Positions 18,829-29,283 of a stretch of 64,000 nt of DNA are shown here, piece by piece. Made by a program: the position numbers and the translations under genes. Positions within the stretch are counted from its first letter, which is position 1. Each line of letters begins with the position of its first letter. The DNA lies in contig CACMQL010000003.1 of assembly GCA_902615835.1 (NCBI GenBank), positions 21,670 through 85,669 on the forward strand. The letters run 5' to 3'. Below the pieces are notes generated by a model. The model worked only from the letters and a program-made list of their open reading frames with translations, did no database searches and was not told the DNA's origin. This stretch comes from an uncultured Verrucomicrobiota bacterium. GTDB lineage: Bacteria; Verrucomicrobiota; Verrucomicrobiia; Opitutales; Seribacteraceae.

Positions 18829-19863
18829 CTAGCCAAGGAAGAGGAAGTCTTTTGCTATTTTTAAGTCTTTGTTCTCAAGAAATTTACGGATCTCATATTT
18901 CGCTGATCTTGGGCAGTAAAGTATAATTATAAATTCAGTACCAGAAGAATTAATTTCGTTGAAATGACAAATAGGGGAATCTTGGTAAGTAGAGCCTATT
19001 TTCTTCGGATTAACTTCGTAATATTTTTCTATCTTTACCCCATGGTTGTTTAGCCAAAGAATCTGCTTTTTGGCCACTTTGCCTGTCCCCCAAGCACAAA
19101 GTTTTCTATTGCCCATAGATTTTTGCCTAATCCAAATAGAAAAATATTCCGCCTTAATTTTTTGGAAGGCCATCTGGGAATATCTTTTATCCTGCCTTGA
19201 TAAACGAGATGGTGAATCATACCAGTAAAGCAAAACGGAGTCAATTTTCGCCATCGTTATTCCCATGGATAACCATCTTAACCAAAGTTCATAATCTTCC
19301 GGAAAATCTCCTTCCCTGTAACCACCATTAATTAGTACTATCGATTTCCGAAACGCAACTGAAGGATGAGCGAGCGGGCTTTCCTCAAACCGGTGGTTTT
19401 CAATCTCATTACTTGCCATCACTTGATTGAGCCATTTGACATAAAAAGCATACCCTCGGCCGTCAAAACTTTCTGCACTATCTGAAATATAAGACACCTT
19501 GGACGCGACCAGACCGGTTTTTGGGTTTGCCTCAAGGAAGCGAACCTGTTCACCAACCCTTTTCAAATTCATTGAGTCATCGGAATCCATACGAATAATG
19601 ATTTCACCTCTTGCCTTCTCTAGTCCAAGATTTAAGGCAGAAACAATGCCAGTTTCTTTGTTTTTAAGATTATAGATTCGATGATCGGATTTCATCTTTC
19701 TTAAAACGATTTCTTCCGAAGAATCTGTAGAGTGATCATTGATGGCCAAGAGTTCCCAGCAGGTAAAATTCTGTTTTAAAATCGAATTTAAACACCGTTC
19801 CAGCGTCTTTTCTGAATTTCGATAAGGAAGAACAACTGAAGCAATTGGTTCCGCCAACATCAC
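18829..19863 (-). CDS. Glycosyltransferase family 2
   Basis: A 344-residue GT-A enzyme. The N-terminus reads ASVVLPYRNSEKTLERCL, with AINDHSTDSSEEI and the metal-binding IIRMDSDDSM (about 92-101), as in family 2. The C-terminal 90 residues form an extra domain (KLCAWGTGKVAKKQILWL) resembling a small nucleotide-binding fold found in some sugar transferases. It follows trmL after 6 bases on the same strand. Donor and acceptor are unknown; it probably acts on cell-envelope glycans. Confidence 0.85.
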   Translation of the reverse strand: MMLAEPIASVVLPYRNSEKTLERCLNSILKQNFTCWELLAINDHSTDSSEEIVLRKMKSDHRIYNLKNKETGIVSALNLGLEKARGEIIIRMDSDDSMNLKRVGEQVRFLEANPKTGLVASKVSYISDSAESFDGRGYAFYVKWLNQVMASNEIENHRFEESPLAHPSVAFRKSIVLINGGYREGDFPEDYELWLRWLSMGITMAKIDSVLLYWYDSPSRLSRQDKRYSQMAFQKIKAEYFSIWIRQKSMGNRKLCAWGTGKVAKKQILWLNNHGVKIEKYYEVNPKKIGSTYQDSPICHFNEINSSGTEFIIILYCPRSAKYEIRKFLENKDLKIAKDFLFLG

Positions 19864-19869
19864 CTTGCT

Positions 19870-20319
19870 TTAGTTTATTTGCCGCAGAGCTTCATAACTT
19901 GCTATGCCAACGGCAACGGCCAGGTTTAAGGATCTTAACTTATCATTGTATTTGGGTATTTGAATTCTTGAATCAACCCATTGGTGGATAAAATCGGGAG
20001 CTCCATACCCTTCATTGCCAAATAAAAGTCCCTCCCCTTTTTTAAAATTTACCTCCCATATGGTTTGTTCTGCGTGGGTTGTTAAAAGATGTATTCTCTG
20101 GGGGCGTAAAGGGTGATTAAGAAATGCTTTCCATTCTTGATGTTCAATCACATCAAGATCAGCCCAGTAGTCCATGCCTGCTCGCCGGAGGTTACGGTCA
20201 TTAATGGTGAACCCAAGTGGGTGAACCAAATGAAGCCTGCATCCATTGAATGCGCAGAGACGACCAATATTTCCGGTGTTTTGAGGTATCTCAGGTTGGT
20301 ATAAAATTATCTCAATCAT
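19870..20319 (-). CDS. trmL: tRNA (cytidine/uridine-2'-O-)-methyltransferase (TrmL)
   Basis: A 149-residue SPOUT methyltransferase that modifies the wobble base (position 34) of tRNA-Leu. Signatures are the N-terminal LYQPEIPQNTGNIGRLC, LHLVHPLGF, the knot motif LLFGNEGYGAP and a final LNLAVAVGIASYEALRQ. Overlaps smpB by 4 bases, so it is translated as part of the rpoZ-smpB-trmL run. Confidence 0.94.
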   Translation of the reverse strand: MIEIILYQPEIPQNTGNIGRLCAFNGCRLHLVHPLGFTINDRNLRRAGMDYWADLDVIEHQEWKAFLNHPLRPQRIHLLTTHAEQTIWEVNFKKGEGLLFGNEGYGAPDFIHQWVDSRIQIPKYNDKLRSLNLAVAVGIASYEALRQIN

Positions 20320-20795
20320 CGACGGAGTGACTTTTTGAGTGCTTGTTCGGCTTCACGAGCCGCAACCCTTTTCTTCAGATCCTGTCTTTTGTCTCGTTGG
20401 TTTTTTCCCATGCCGACGGCAATTTCACATTTGACTATAGCTTCCTTGAAATAAAGTCGTAGGGGCACGATTGCTTTACCGGCAGCCTCTATATCGATTT
20501 TTAATCTATCAATTTCTTTCCTCTTCAGGAGGAGTTTTCTGGGTCTTTGTGGCTCGTGATTTTGATCACCGCCATACTCGTACTCTGCAATGTGGGCATT
20601 ATATAAATATAATTCTTCTTTGACAAAGCGGGCGAATGATTCGGATATTTGTGCATTGCCCAACCGTATTGATTTAACTTCGGTTCCCAAAAGCTGAATT
20701 CCGGCTTCGTGCTTATCACCAAGGGTAAATTTATGCCTTGCCTTGGTATTAGTAATGAGGGGCAATTGTTTGCCTGATTTTTTTTTGGCTGTCAT
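20316..20795 (-). CDS. smpB: SsrA-binding protein SmpB
   Basis: Partner of tmRNA in trans-translation. About 159 residues with the family pattern: NTKARHKFTLGDKHEAGIQL, LGTEVKSIRLGNAQISES, YLYNAHIAEYEYG, RPRKLLLKRKEIDRL and a basic tail. The ATG at 20795 was chosen over the TTG at 20813. The C-terminus (ALKKSLRR) keeps the flexible basic tail. No tmRNA gene is visible in the window. Confidence 0.96.
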   Translation of the reverse strand: MTAKKKSGKQLPLITNTKARHKFTLGDKHEAGIQLLGTEVKSIRLGNAQISESFARFVKEELYLYNAHIAEYEYGGDQNHEPQRPRKLLLKRKEIDRLKIDIEAAGKAIVPLRLYFKEAIVKCEIAVGMGKNQRDKRQDLKKRVAAREAEQALKKSLRR

Positions 20796-20828
20796 TCCAG
20801 CCTTTCGTACCAAGGGACAGAAAAATGA

Positions 20829-21065
20829 CTAGCTAATATCTTCTTCCTGCCATTCCTGATAGGAAATCTTTCCTTCAATAATTTCTCTGAGTGCGATATC
20901 TTCTGGTTCAAGTTTTTCAAGAGATTCAACCAAAGGTTTACTTCCATGTTTAAGTTGCTTGGACCTTCTTGAGACCATATTGATTAAAGTATTTGGATCA
21001 TGAACGATTTGTTGGGCTTCTTTTAGGTATTCGTCTCTCACGGTAATAGGAATGAATGGGTTCAA
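20829..21065 (-). CDS. rpoZ: DNA-directed RNA polymerase omega subunit (RpoZ)
   Basis: A 78-residue protein with the omega-subunit landmarks NMVSRRSKQLKHG followed by PLV and LEPEDIALREIIEGKIS. The segment before it (HDPNTLINMVSRR) aligns with the helix that binds the beta-prime C-terminus. It is the first gene of the rpoZ-smpB-trmL-GT2 run, 33 bases before the smpB start. A small, helical, cytoplasmic protein. Confidence 0.85.
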   Translation of the reverse strand: MNPFIPITVRDEYLKEAQQIVHDPNTLINMVSRRSKQLKHGSKPLVESLEKLEPEDIALREIIEGKISYQEWQEEDIS

Positions 21066-21108
21066 TTAGGGATTTGATTAGGTAGGATCATATGAAAAAT
21101 TAAGAAAA

Positions 21109-21423
21109 ATGAAAAAAGAAATCATGATCGCAAGTACAACATTTTCGAGCCAAGAAAAAGCTCAGGAATGTTGTCGGAAATTATTAAAGAAAAAGTTGAT
21201 TGCTTGCGCACAAGTGATTGGTCCCATAACTTCATATTATCTTTGGGAAGATCAGCTTTGCGAAGAAAAGGAGTGGAAAGTAGAAATAAAAGCATCTGGG
21301 GATAAAGCTAAAGAAGTCGAAAATGCTGTATTGCTGCTGCACGAATATGATCTGCCGCAGTGGATAACATGGAAAGCATCTGCCAGCACAGCGTATGGCA
21401 AATGGGTTGGGCAAGGGAATTAA
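21109..21423 (+). CDS. cutA: CutA1 divalent-ion tolerance protein
   Basis: A 104-residue trimeric CutA1-type protein. Landmarks are ASTTFSSQEKAQECCRKLLK, LIACAQVIGPITSYYLWEDQ (with the conserved ACAQV and SYYLW), KEWKVEIKA and a final YGKWVGQGN. It diverges from rpoZ and converges with the small basic protein gene, whose stop overlaps this one by 4 bases. Confidence 0.95.
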   Translation: MKKEIMIASTTFSSQEKAQECCRKLLKKKLIACAQVIGPITSYYLWEDQLCEEKEWKVEIKASGDKAKEVENAVLLLHEYDLPQWITWKASASTAYGKWVGQGN

Positions 21424-21575
21424 TCCGCTGGCTTGGTTTTAACTAAGGAAACTACTCGGTCTCCTACCTTCCACTGACCTCTTTTACGAAGTAGCTCAAC
21501 GCGTTCGAAACGCTTGAGAACATTTCTTTTTTTGGTTAGTCCACCAGGGGGTTTGAAACTTGGATGCCTGCTCAT
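21420..21575 (-). CDS. Small basic protein of the Chlamydiae/Verrucomicrobia type
   Basis: A 51-residue, strongly basic protein beginning MSRHPSFKPPGGLTKKRN and continuing VLKRFERVELLRKRGQW. From memory this matches a small basic protein family restricted to Chlamydiae, Verrucomicrobia and relatives (TIGR04137), possibly ribosome-associated. The frame is open to 21719, but the inner ATG at 21575 gives the family N-terminus. It lies just after ftsH. It is one of the better taxonomic markers in the window. Confidence 0.8.
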   Translation of the reverse strand: MSRHPSFKPPGGLTKKRNVLKRFERVELLRKRGQWKVGDRVVSLVKTKPAD

Positions 21576-21630
21576 ATGGCAAGTGCTATAATGATTCAGA
21601 TAGAAAATGACAAGAATTTTGTCAGCAGAC

Positions 21631-23673
21631 TTAGGCGGGGACACCAGCAGGTTGTACCCCTGGGTCCATGTCATCCTCCTTAGATTCGCTTTCCTTAGTT
21701 TCCTGATCAGGCTCCTCAACGCTATTTTCTTCGTTTTCCATGGCAGTATTTGCGGAGTTTATGATCGGGGAAATAATTTTGCCGTGATCCAGAATCTCGT
21801 GAATGTGTTTTCCCTCGATGGTCTCATGTTCAAGAAGAGCTTCAGCTGACATATGCAAAGCTTCAGCATTTTCCTCAAGGATTGTACGAGCACGGTTATA
21901 TTGATCGTCGATGATCGTTTTGATTGCGATGTCAATTTTTTGGGCTGTTTCTTCGCTGTAATTTTGAGCACGGCTAAGTTCTTTCCCTAAGAAGACCTGA
22001 TCTTGTTTATCGCCAAAGGAAATCATGCCCAAATCACTCATGCCCCAATCACATACCATGCTTCTGGCAATGTTGGTTGCCATGCGGATGTCACCGGCAG
22101 CACCACTGGTTATGTCGCCTATTTCGATTTCTTCAGCCGCCCTTCCGCCCATCGCACAGCAGACCTGGTTAAGAACCCTGCGTTTACTGTGATTTAAAAT
22201 ATCTTTCTTGGGTGTAAACATGGTACTTCCCAAACTTTGTCCTCGAGGGATGATAGTGACTTTATGAATGGGTAGAAGTCCGTCATCTATTTTTGCCTGA
22301 ACAATCGCATGGCCGGCCTCATGATAAGCGATGATTTTACGATCTTCATCATCCATGACTCGCCTTCTTTCACGACCAAAAGAAATTTTTTCACGAGCGT
22401 CGTCCAAATCAATACGCTCGACAACTTTTTTCCTGCGACGGGCAGCAATGAGAGCACCTTCGTTGAGCAGGTTGGCAAGGTCGGCACCGGAGAAACCTGC
22501 GGTTGCCCTAGCAAGAGAGGTAAGCTCCACATCTTCAGAAAGTTTTATTTTCTTTGCATGAACCTTGAGAATTGCTTCCCGCCCTTCAAGGTCTGGCAAA
22601 TCGATAACAACCTGGCGATCAAACCTCCCCGGTCTTAATAAAGCATTATCCAACACATCAGGTCTATTAGTTGCAGCAATAATGATGACACCTTCATGCC
22701 CATCAAAACCATCCATCTCCACCAAAAGCGAATTGAGTGTTTGTTCACGCTCGTCATTTCCACCACCTAAACCTGCACCACGCTGACGCCCAACCGCGTC
22801 AATCTCATCAATGAAAATAAGACAGGGGGCACTTTTTCGACCCTGTTCAAACATGTCCCGAACGCGGGCAGCACCCACACCGACAAACATTTCAACGAAG
22901 TCAGATCCACTGATGCTGAAAAAGGGGACTTCAGCTTCTCCAGCAACCGCTTTGGCAAGAAGTGTCTTTCCTGTACCTGGTGGTCCTACCATCAGCACTC
23001 CTTTGGGGATAGTCCCGCCAATCTTGCGAAATCTTTTGGGGTCTTTGAGAAAGTCAACGATTTCGGATACCTCTTCCTTGGCTTCATCGCACCCCGCAAC
23101 ATCCTTGAAAACAACTTTTTCATTTTCCCGGGTAAGCATTTTTGCCTTACTTTTACCGAAATTTAGGGCACCTTTTCCAGCCATACGTAACTGCCTGACA
23201 AATAAAAAATATAACAAACCAATAATAAGTAAAAACGGTAGCAAGCTGAAGAGTAGATCCGTCCAAATAGTGCTGGAGGGTTCTTCGACTAATCGCCCAC
23301 CAAGTAAAGATCTTAGATCTTTGTAATCAGATTCAGTTATCCTTCCCTTTACTACAAATGGAAGCGTTTTGTATTGATTTTCGTCAATTTCAAATGCCGG
23401 GTTAAGTACCTTGCCGTTGACCACATACCATTCCTCACCCCCTTTTGGATCGCTTTGTATGACTGCTTTTTCGATTCGGTCATCCTTCGCTGCGGATAGC
23501 AAATCGTCGACTGAACTAAGTGCACGCTGACTGGGAGCAATTTCACCCGATTGTGCCAACACTAACCCTATGATTGCTGCAAGGATTGCGAGCCATATGA
23601 ACAAGACTTTTGGATTAAAGCTTTTGGGCTGGGTTGATTGATTTTTGTTTTCGTTGTCACTCACGTTTATCAT
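21631..23673 (-). CDS. ftsH: ATP-dependent zinc metalloprotease FtsH
   Basis: A 680-residue inner-membrane AAA+ protease that degrades misfolded and regulatory membrane proteins. Layout: a short cytoplasmic start, a first membrane span ([18 protein letters not shown]), a periplasmic domain, a second span ([20 protein letters not shown]), the AAA module with Walker A GPPGTGKT and Walker B LIFIDEID, the second region of homology ([19 protein letters not shown]), and the zinc site HEAGH. The acidic C-terminal tail ([20 protein letters not shown]) is long for the family. tilS lies 11 bases upstream, a pairing common across bacteria. Confidence 0.98.
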   Translation of the reverse strand: MINVSDNENKNQSTQPKSFNPKVLFIWLAILAAIIGLVLAQSGEIAPSQRALSSVDDLLSAAKDDRIEKAVIQSDPKGGEEWYVVNGKVLNPAFEIDENQYKTLPFVVKGRITESDYKDLRSLLGGRLVEEPSSTIWTDLLFSLLPFLLIIGLLYFLFVRQLRMAGKGALNFGKSKAKMLTRENEKVVFKDVAGCDEAKEEVSEIVDFLKDPKRFRKIGGTIPKGVLMVGPPGTGKTLLAKAVAGEAEVPFFSISGSDFVEMFVGVGAARVRDMFEQGRKSAPCLIFIDEIDAVGRQRGAGLGGGNDEREQTLNSLLVEMDGFDGHEGVIIIAATNRPDVLDNALLRPGRFDRQVVIDLPDLEGREAILKVHAKKIKLSEDVELTSLARATAGFSGADLANLLNEGALIAARRRKKVVERIDLDDAREKISFGRERRRVMDDEDRKIIAYHEAGHAIVQAKIDDGLLPIHKVTIIPRGQSLGSTMFTPKKDILNHSKRRVLNQVCCAMGGRAAEEIEIGDITSGAAGDIRMATNIARSMVCDWGMSDLGMISFGDKQDQVFLGKELSRAQNYSEETAQKIDIAIKTIIDDQYNRARTILEENAEALHMSAEALLEHETIEGKHIHEILDHGKIISPIINSANTAMENEENSVEEPDQETKESESKEDDMDPGVQPAGVPA

Positions 23674-23684
23674 TCTGTTTGGGC

Positions 23685-25115
23685 TTACTCATAAGTCAAA
23701 TGGATTACCTTATCTGTTGAGGCAATTATTTTGTACTTTTCTGAGGGAGGAAAACCGGGGATCCAGAGTATTTCCCCAAGTGTATTTACAATGAGCGGTG
23801 TTTCCTCTTTTCTTTGGTGTGTCCATTTCCTATCGATCATTAGTTTGCTTACTTTGCTACTTCCATCTGATCCGAGGATGTGCAATTTGTCTCCTTCCCT
23901 TCTTGATCTAACGAGTAATTTTATCCTTTGGGCAGAAATGTAAGCTTCCTTCGATTCAGAAACTTTTTTCGCTACAGCATTCTTCACACTCTGGCAGTTT
24001 GCTGACAGCGGTAAAGCCTTTAGTCTTTTTCCATTTGGAAAGAATATTGAATGTTCTAAAGGTAAAGATGTTATTGGTATTCGTGATTTTTGATATATCG
24101 AACTACCAACTGAGAGTAATCCATCTTTGATTGCAACCCTTAGGTTGTTTGGCAGGTCAGTTGTACTGATTTTTCCAACTTTGATCTGTTTTAAAATTTC
24201 GTTTTCATTTCCATCAAAAGAAAATCCAAAGGGGAGAGATTCTGTAAGCCAAAGACGAATAATTCTCCTTCTGATTGCAATTGGATGTGTATTGAAACAG
24301 TCGATTTTGATTAACTTGCCGTTTTTGCAATCCCGATAAGCTTTATTTGCATAGGAATCCAAAGCATCTGCATCCTGCTCCAGAAGTTCCCTTGTTTTTG
24401 AAATACCTTGATGGAAGTCGCGTTCAAAGGAATCTTTCCAAGGAGGAACGACATGACTGCGAATCCGATTCCTCAAATGCTTACCTTCCTTGTTACTTTG
24501 ATCCTCGCGCCATGGTATCTTTGATTTTATGAGAAAATCTCTGATTTCCATTCGAGAGAAATTGAGTAAAGGTCGAATCAAAAGGAGGTTATCATGAATG
24601 GTGACTGGCTTTGGAGCATTAAGTCCAGATACGGTGCTGGATCGGGGCAGTCTCCATAAAAATGTTTCAGCTACATCATCGGCATGATGACCCAAAAATA
24701 TATGACATAGGGTCTTTTTCGTAGCCACATCCTTGAAAAATTCCATCCTTTTATCCCTGAGTGATGCCTCATCTTTTTTCATGTAAGAATTCTGAATCTC
24801 GGATGTAAAAGGAATCCCTAAATGATTTCCTATATCATTAACAAATTTTTGATCTGATTCTGAATCCTGTCCGCGAAGTCTGTGATTAAAGTGACAAAGC
24901 ACTAAACGATCTCTCAAGATTGGAAATTTATAAAAAAGCAAAAATGTCAAAAAGGTTGAGTCTGCACCTCCCGAACAGGCAATCGCCCACTTTTGATCCT
25001 CTTTACAATCATCAAGAATTTCTAAAATTCCGTTCGGAATTCTGTCCTTTACCTGAATTTGAGCAAATAATGACTCTAAATCCAATGCTTTAGGAAATGC
25101 CCAAGATGAGGACAT
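23685..25115 (-). CDS. tilS: tRNA(Ile)-lysidine synthase (TilS)
   Basis: Converts C34 of the CAU-anticodon tRNA-Ile to lysidine. The 476-residue protein has the PP-loop SGGADS (about 48-53), [30 protein letters not shown] and [11 protein letters not shown], all TilS signatures, and a C-terminal domain with [10 protein letters not shown]. It lies 1 base from serS (overlap at 25115) and 11 bases before ftsH. Confidence 0.95.
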   Translation of the reverse strand: MSSSWAFPKALDLESLFAQIQVKDRIPNGILEILDDCKEDQKWAIACSGGADSTFLTFLLFYKFPILRDRLVLCHFNHRLRGQDSESDQKFVNDIGNHLGIPFTSEIQNSYMKKDEASLRDKRMEFFKDVATKKTLCHIFLGHHADDVAETFLWRLPRSSTVSGLNAPKPVTIHDNLLLIRPLLNFSRMEIRDFLIKSKIPWREDQSNKEGKHLRNRIRSHVVPPWKDSFERDFHQGISKTRELLEQDADALDSYANKAYRDCKNGKLIKIDCFNTHPIAIRRRIIRLWLTESLPFGFSFDGNENEILKQIKVGKISTTDLPNNLRVAIKDGLLSVGSSIYQKSRIPITSLPLEHSIFFPNGKRLKALPLSANCQSVKNAVAKKVSESKEAYISAQRIKLLVRSRREGDKLHILGSDGSSKVSKLMIDRKWTHQRKEETPLIVNTLGEILWIPGFPPSEKYKIIASTDKVIHLTYE

Positions 25116-26392
25116 TACGATACATTTTTATTTCCGATATATTGATCCGGAAACCATTTATTAAGGCAATATGGTACTTTTACAGTACCATTTGGCTGCA
25201 AGTTATTTTCGAGAATAGCAGCCAAAACGCGAGGGATCGCCAATGCGGACCCATTGAGGGTATGTAATGGCTTTGGTTTTCCGTCCTCTCCACGAAATCG
25301 AATATTGGCACGCCTTGCTTGAAAATCAGTGAAATTACTGCAACTTGAAACTTCGAGCCATCTTTTTTGCCCTGCTGCCCATACTTCGAGGTCGTATTGC
25401 TTGGAGTGAGGAAACCCTATATCACCCGAACAAATCAGCAGCACTCGGTATGGCAAACCGAGTTTTTGCAAAAGCCCTTCGGCATCAGTTTTTAATTTTT
25501 CAAGTTCTTCAAAACTTTCTTCCGGATGAGTCCATTTTACCAGTTCTACTTTGTCAAATTGATGCAACCGGTTAAGGCCTCGTACATCCTTGCCCCAACT
25601 TCCCGCCTCCCTGCGGAAGCAAGGAGTGTATGCACATCTCTTGACTGGTAACTGCTCAGCGGAAAGAATTTCATCCCGGAAGAAATTAGTCACTGGAACT
25701 TCTGCAGTAGGTATAAGGTAAACCTCCTCGTTTTGATCAAGATACATCTGCCCTTCTTTGTCGGGGAGTTGGCCGGTAGCAGTTGCACTGGCTGCATTCA
25801 CCAAGATTGGGGAATGCACCTCTTCATATCCATTGTTTCCTGCTTCCTCCAAAAAGAAGTTGATCAAGGCACGAACCAGTTGGGACATCTCACCCATATA
25901 AAAAGGAAAGCCTGCTCCTGTAACTTTAACACCACGAGGAAAATCAATCATTTGATCGAACCAGGGTATGTCGAAGTGAGGAATGGAATTCGGAAACTCA
26001 CCCTCGATATCTCCCCAAGTAGATACAGTTTGATTATCCTGCTCCCCCTTGCCATCAGGTACGGATTCGTGGGGGAGATTTGGGACGGTCATGAGTGCCT
26101 CCTGGAAGGACTCGTCCGCCTTCCTGGAAATGGCTTCCAATTCCTTAACCTTGGCAGCTAATTCTTTCATCTCTGCAACCTTGGCGAGAAACTCCGGTGA
26201 ACCCTTGGATAACTGCGACATTTCACTGTTTACCGCTTTCTGCCCTGCTCTTGCCTGCTCCGCGACCGAAATCGCTTCCCTGCGTTTTAGGTCTGCCTCA
26301 ACAACTGCGTCCAAATTGCATTCAAATTTTTTACGTGAAATTGCAAATCGCAAACCATCTGGGTTATTTCTGAGTGAGGAAATATCAATCAT
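25115..26392 (-). CDS. serS: Seryl-tRNA synthetase
   Basis: A 425-residue class II aminoacyl-tRNA synthetase. The N-terminal coiled-coil arm runs from about 35 to 105, then come the motif 2 region CFRREAGSWGKDVRGLNR and the HQFDKVELV stretch, and motif 3 in LNGSALAIPRVLAAILEN. The start MIDISSLRNNPDG is typical of SerS. First gene of the serS-tilS-ftsH run; a GT9 gene lies upstream on the same strand. Confidence 0.98.
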   Translation of the reverse strand: MIDISSLRNNPDGLRFAISRKKFECNLDAVVEADLKRREAISVAEQARAGQKAVNSEMSQLSKGSPEFLAKVAEMKELAAKVKELEAISRKADESFQEALMTVPNLPHESVPDGKGEQDNQTVSTWGDIEGEFPNSIPHFDIPWFDQMIDFPRGVKVTGAGFPFYMGEMSQLVRALINFFLEEAGNNGYEEVHSPILVNAASATATGQLPDKEGQMYLDQNEEVYLIPTAEVPVTNFFRDEILSAEQLPVKRCAYTPCFRREAGSWGKDVRGLNRLHQFDKVELVKWTHPEESFEELEKLKTDAEGLLQKLGLPYRVLLICSGDIGFPHSKQYDLEVWAAGQKRWLEVSSCSNFTDFQARRANIRFRGEDGKPKPLHTLNGSALAIPRVLAAILENNLQPNGTVKVPYCLNKWFPDQYIGNKNVS

Positions 26393-26440
26393 GTTTAAAA
26401 TTAAATAGAATCAGTCTTTGGCTGAACTGTAAAAATCAAT

Positions 26441-27376
26441 TTAATCTGTCGTATTAGTATTGTCGCTTAACAAGCATTTTATCGCACTTTTTACATCACC
26501 TATTTGAATTTCGTCAATTCTGCGGGTTGGGGAACGAATAATTATATTATTCTGATGGTCGATTGGGTATGGTCCATACTTAATTGGTTCAGTTGGTCCG
26601 AATAAAGCTATCATTTTTTTTCGCAATGCCGAGGCAATGTGTAAAGGAGCACTATCGTTGCAGATAATTAACGAAGCATTGCTAACAACTTCAGGAAGAT
26701 TTCCAAGGGCTATGTTTCCGCGAAGATCTTGGCACGCAGAGAATCTATTATCTTTGTGATTCCCTGCAATAAATACATTGAAATTATATTCTTTTAGGAT
26801 CCAGTTAGCTAATTCTTCAAAAAAAGGCCAAATTTTCTCATTTCGCCTACTCTCAGGGAACAAAATGATGCTTGTTGCCTGAACAGTATTTTTTACCCTT
26901 GAATTGGCTTTGAGATCCAAAGGTAAACTTTCGTCAAATTTAATGATGCCAAGCTCAGATAAAAAAGGGGTCAGTCGGTCAATCGCATGAACTTCTAGAT
27001 TTTTGAATTTCGATTCTACAGTCTTGTAAAAAAGCGTTGAGAATTCCCTCCCATCCGATCTGCCTAATTTCAACTTAGACTTGGAGGATTTAGTGATAAT
27101 TGAGCTTCGCAATAAACCTTGCAAATCAAGGCAGTAATCATATTCGAACTTCCTAATTTCAGAAATTAAACTAAGGTAAGCTATTATGCCTTTACCTCTT
27201 TTAAAAATAAAATACCTGTCTATCCATTTAACTGACTCTAATATGCCTTCCAGTCCACTCTTGATTACCCAGTGAATCTCACATTTTGGAAATTTTACTT
27301 TTATTTGCCGAACAACTCTTAAGGCGTGCACGACATCTCCGAGCGAGGATGGCTTAACTATAAGTATTCTATTCAA
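26441..27376 (-). CDS. ADP-heptose:LPS heptosyltransferase family (GT9)
   Basis: A 311-residue GT-B enzyme. The N-terminal RILIVKPSSLGDVVHALRV and the C-terminal CNDSAPLHIASALRKKMIALFGPTEP are the two family-9 signatures. Residues between carry ILFPESRRNEKIWP, the donor-site stretch. It opens the surface-polysaccharide region and is divergently placed to the LpxL-GT9 fusion, with which it may act in LPS core assembly. Confidence 0.9.
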   Translation of the reverse strand: MNRILIVKPSSLGDVVHALRVVRQIKVKFPKCEIHWVIKSGLEGILESVKWIDRYFIFKRGKGIIAYLSLISEIRKFEYDYCLDLQGLLRSSIITKSSKSKLKLGRSDGREFSTLFYKTVESKFKNLEVHAIDRLTPFLSELGIIKFDESLPLDLKANSRVKNTVQATSIILFPESRRNEKIWPFFEELANWILKEYNFNVFIAGNHKDNRFSACQDLRGNIALGNLPEVVSNASLIICNDSAPLHIASALRKKMIALFGPTEPIKYGPYPIDHQNNIIIRSPTRRIDEIQIGDVKSAIKCLLSDNTNTTD

Positions 27377-27405
27377 TTAAGTACAAATTTTACTTATAAT
27401 TCAGA

Positions 27406-29283
27406 ATGGTTTTTTTTATAAAAACATTTGGTTTCATTTTTGCTCATCTCAATACATCTACTTTGGAGCAGATTGTTTCACTGCTGGCAAAACTCTTCTC
27501 TATTTTACCTACTTCCAGGAAACAGACTTTACTTTCAAACCTTAGGTATGCATTCCCACAATGGACCGATGATAAAATTCACAGAGTGGCTAGAATCTCT
27601 GTGGCCAGAATGTTAGAAATGGGTTTCTTTTCGCTTACATATCCTTTTATGTCAAAAAGCAGGTGGAGTAGTTCAGTCTTGTATTCTGAAAATACCGAAA
27701 AAAAATTATTTGAACTTAAGAAATTGAAAACTCCGGTTCTTTTTTTACTTCCTCACTTTGCGCTATTTGAAACACTTGCAACCTCCCCAAACTTTCGTCC
27801 ATTTGCTGGTAAAAGGCTTGGCGCAATCTTTAGACCGAATCGAAGCCCCAAACTTGACCAATGGATCGAATCCGCAAGGAACTCCACTGGACTCGTGACT
27901 TTTTCCAGGAAAGAGGGGTTGCTGAAGGCTAAATCTTTCTTGAAGGAAGGTAATTGGTTAGTTGTCCTTTTTGATCAAAATGCTGGTGATAGAGGAACTT
28001 TGGATCTTTTTTTGGACCGCCTTGTTTCTTACACCACCCTGCCCGACTCTCTTGCTCGAAGTACCGGAGCCAAGCCAGTCTTTATTTTTCCAAGGCGAAT
28101 TAAGTTCTTTCAATCTAAACTGGAGATTTTCGAAATCCCGCACGGGAATGAAACATCTATTGCTACCAATTCTCATAGATTGCTCGAAAGAATTCTGAAA
28201 ACTGATACTGACGGATGCCCGGAATGGCTATGGTCCCACGGGAAGTGGAAAATTCATGCAAGAGTTGAATCAAGGTATCAATTATTAAATAAGCGGAAGC
28301 AACTTATTGTAGGCAAGGCACTCTGCAGGAGAACAAACTTTTTCATCAGAATGCCCAATTGGCTTGGAGATGTGTTGATGACAATTCCCGTTCTCTTGGC
28401 TATCCGAAAAGGAAGACCCGATGTTAGATTTACTCTTGTGGCAAAACCTCAATATATGTCTCTTCTAAGAAAATTTGAACTGGGAGATGATTATCTTCCA
28501 TTACCAAAAGGAGGTTTTGGCTATTTCTTGAATTTTCGTAAGCAACTTAAATGTAGACCAGAAAATTACTTACTTTTTACGAACTCTCTTAGAGGAGATA
28601 TTGAAGCCTTCCTTTCAGGTTCCAGCCAAAGGTTTGGTCTTAATTTGCCCAATCGACTGCGACCATTGTTAACAAACGCTTTTGATACAGCAAAATTAGA
28701 TCGAGATGGATTTCGTCAAATGCACCAGACTGAAGTATGGGAGCAAATGGCAAGGTATTTTGGTTTAAGGGAACCAATTTCAAAAGAACCTCTCCGTTTT
28801 ACCAAGATTTTGCGAAATAAGTTCAAAATTGGGTTAGTTCCAGGTTCCTCAAATTCTCCCGAGAAAAGGTGGTCATCTTCTAATTGGATTTCGCTGATTG
28901 AAAAATTATCATCCTTCGACAATGGTTTTGATTTTCATCTTTATGGCACCGTAAAAGATATAGGAATTACTAAGGATATTTCGACTTCCTTGTGTTCTGC
29001 TAATGTTTTTGATCATGCAGGAAAGACAGATTTATCTGAACTTTCCGAAGAATTAGCTTCGTGCGGTTTAGTAATTGGAAATGATACTGGGGCAATGCAT
29101 CTTGCCAACATGGTAGGTTCGCCTGTGGTCGTTCTATTTGGACCAACTGACTCAATGAAAACTAAACCATTTTTTGGTTGTGAATGTATTGCTCTACATT
29201 CACCAAATCCATTAAAAATAGATCATCTAACTTCTGACGAGGTGTTCAGGGTGATGAAGAAAAAGTATGAAAATATTTCCTGA
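27406..29283 (+). CDS. LpxL-type acyltransferase fused to a GT9 heptosyltransferase
   Basis: A 625-residue bifunctional protein. Residues about 1-290 are a lipid A late acyltransferase domain (LpxL/HtrB type) with the HX4E catalytic motif in LLPHFALFETLA and FDQNAGDRG. Residues about 305-620 are a GT9 domain with RMPNWLGDVLMTIPVLLAIR and IGNDTGAMHLANMVGSPVVV. The frame is unbroken. The two activities normally sit on separate proteins, acting on the two ends of lipid A-core assembly. The downstream FkbM gene overlaps its 3' end by 17 bases. Confidence 0.9.
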   Translation: MVFFIKTFGFIFAHLNTSTLEQIVSLLAKLFSILPTSRKQTLLSNLRYAFPQWTDDKIHRVARISVARMLEMGFFSLTYPFMSKSRWSSSVLYSENTEKKLFELKKLKTPVLFLLPHFALFETLATSPNFRPFAGKRLGAIFRPNRSPKLDQWIESARNSTGLVTFSRKEGLLKAKSFLKEGNWLVVLFDQNAGDRGTLDLFLDRLVSYTTLPDSLARSTGAKPVFIFPRRIKFFQSKLEIFEIPHGNETSIATNSHRLLERILKTDTDGCPEWLWSHGKWKIHARVESRYQLLNKRKQLIVGKALCRRTNFFIRMPNWLGDVLMTIPVLLAIRKGRPDVRFTLVAKPQYMSLLRKFELGDDYLPLPKGGFGYFLNFRKQLKCRPENYLLFTNSLRGDIEAFLSGSSQRFGLNLPNRLRPLLTNAFDTAKLDRDGFRQMHQTEVWEQMARYFGLREPISKEPLRFTKILRNKFKIGLVPGSSNSPEKRWSSSNWISLIEKLSSFDNGFDFHLYGTVKDIGITKDISTSLCSANVFDHAGKTDLSELSEELASCGLVIGNDTGAMHLANMVGSPVVVLFGPTDSMKTKPFFGCECIALHSPNPLKIDHLTSDEVFRVMKKKYENIS

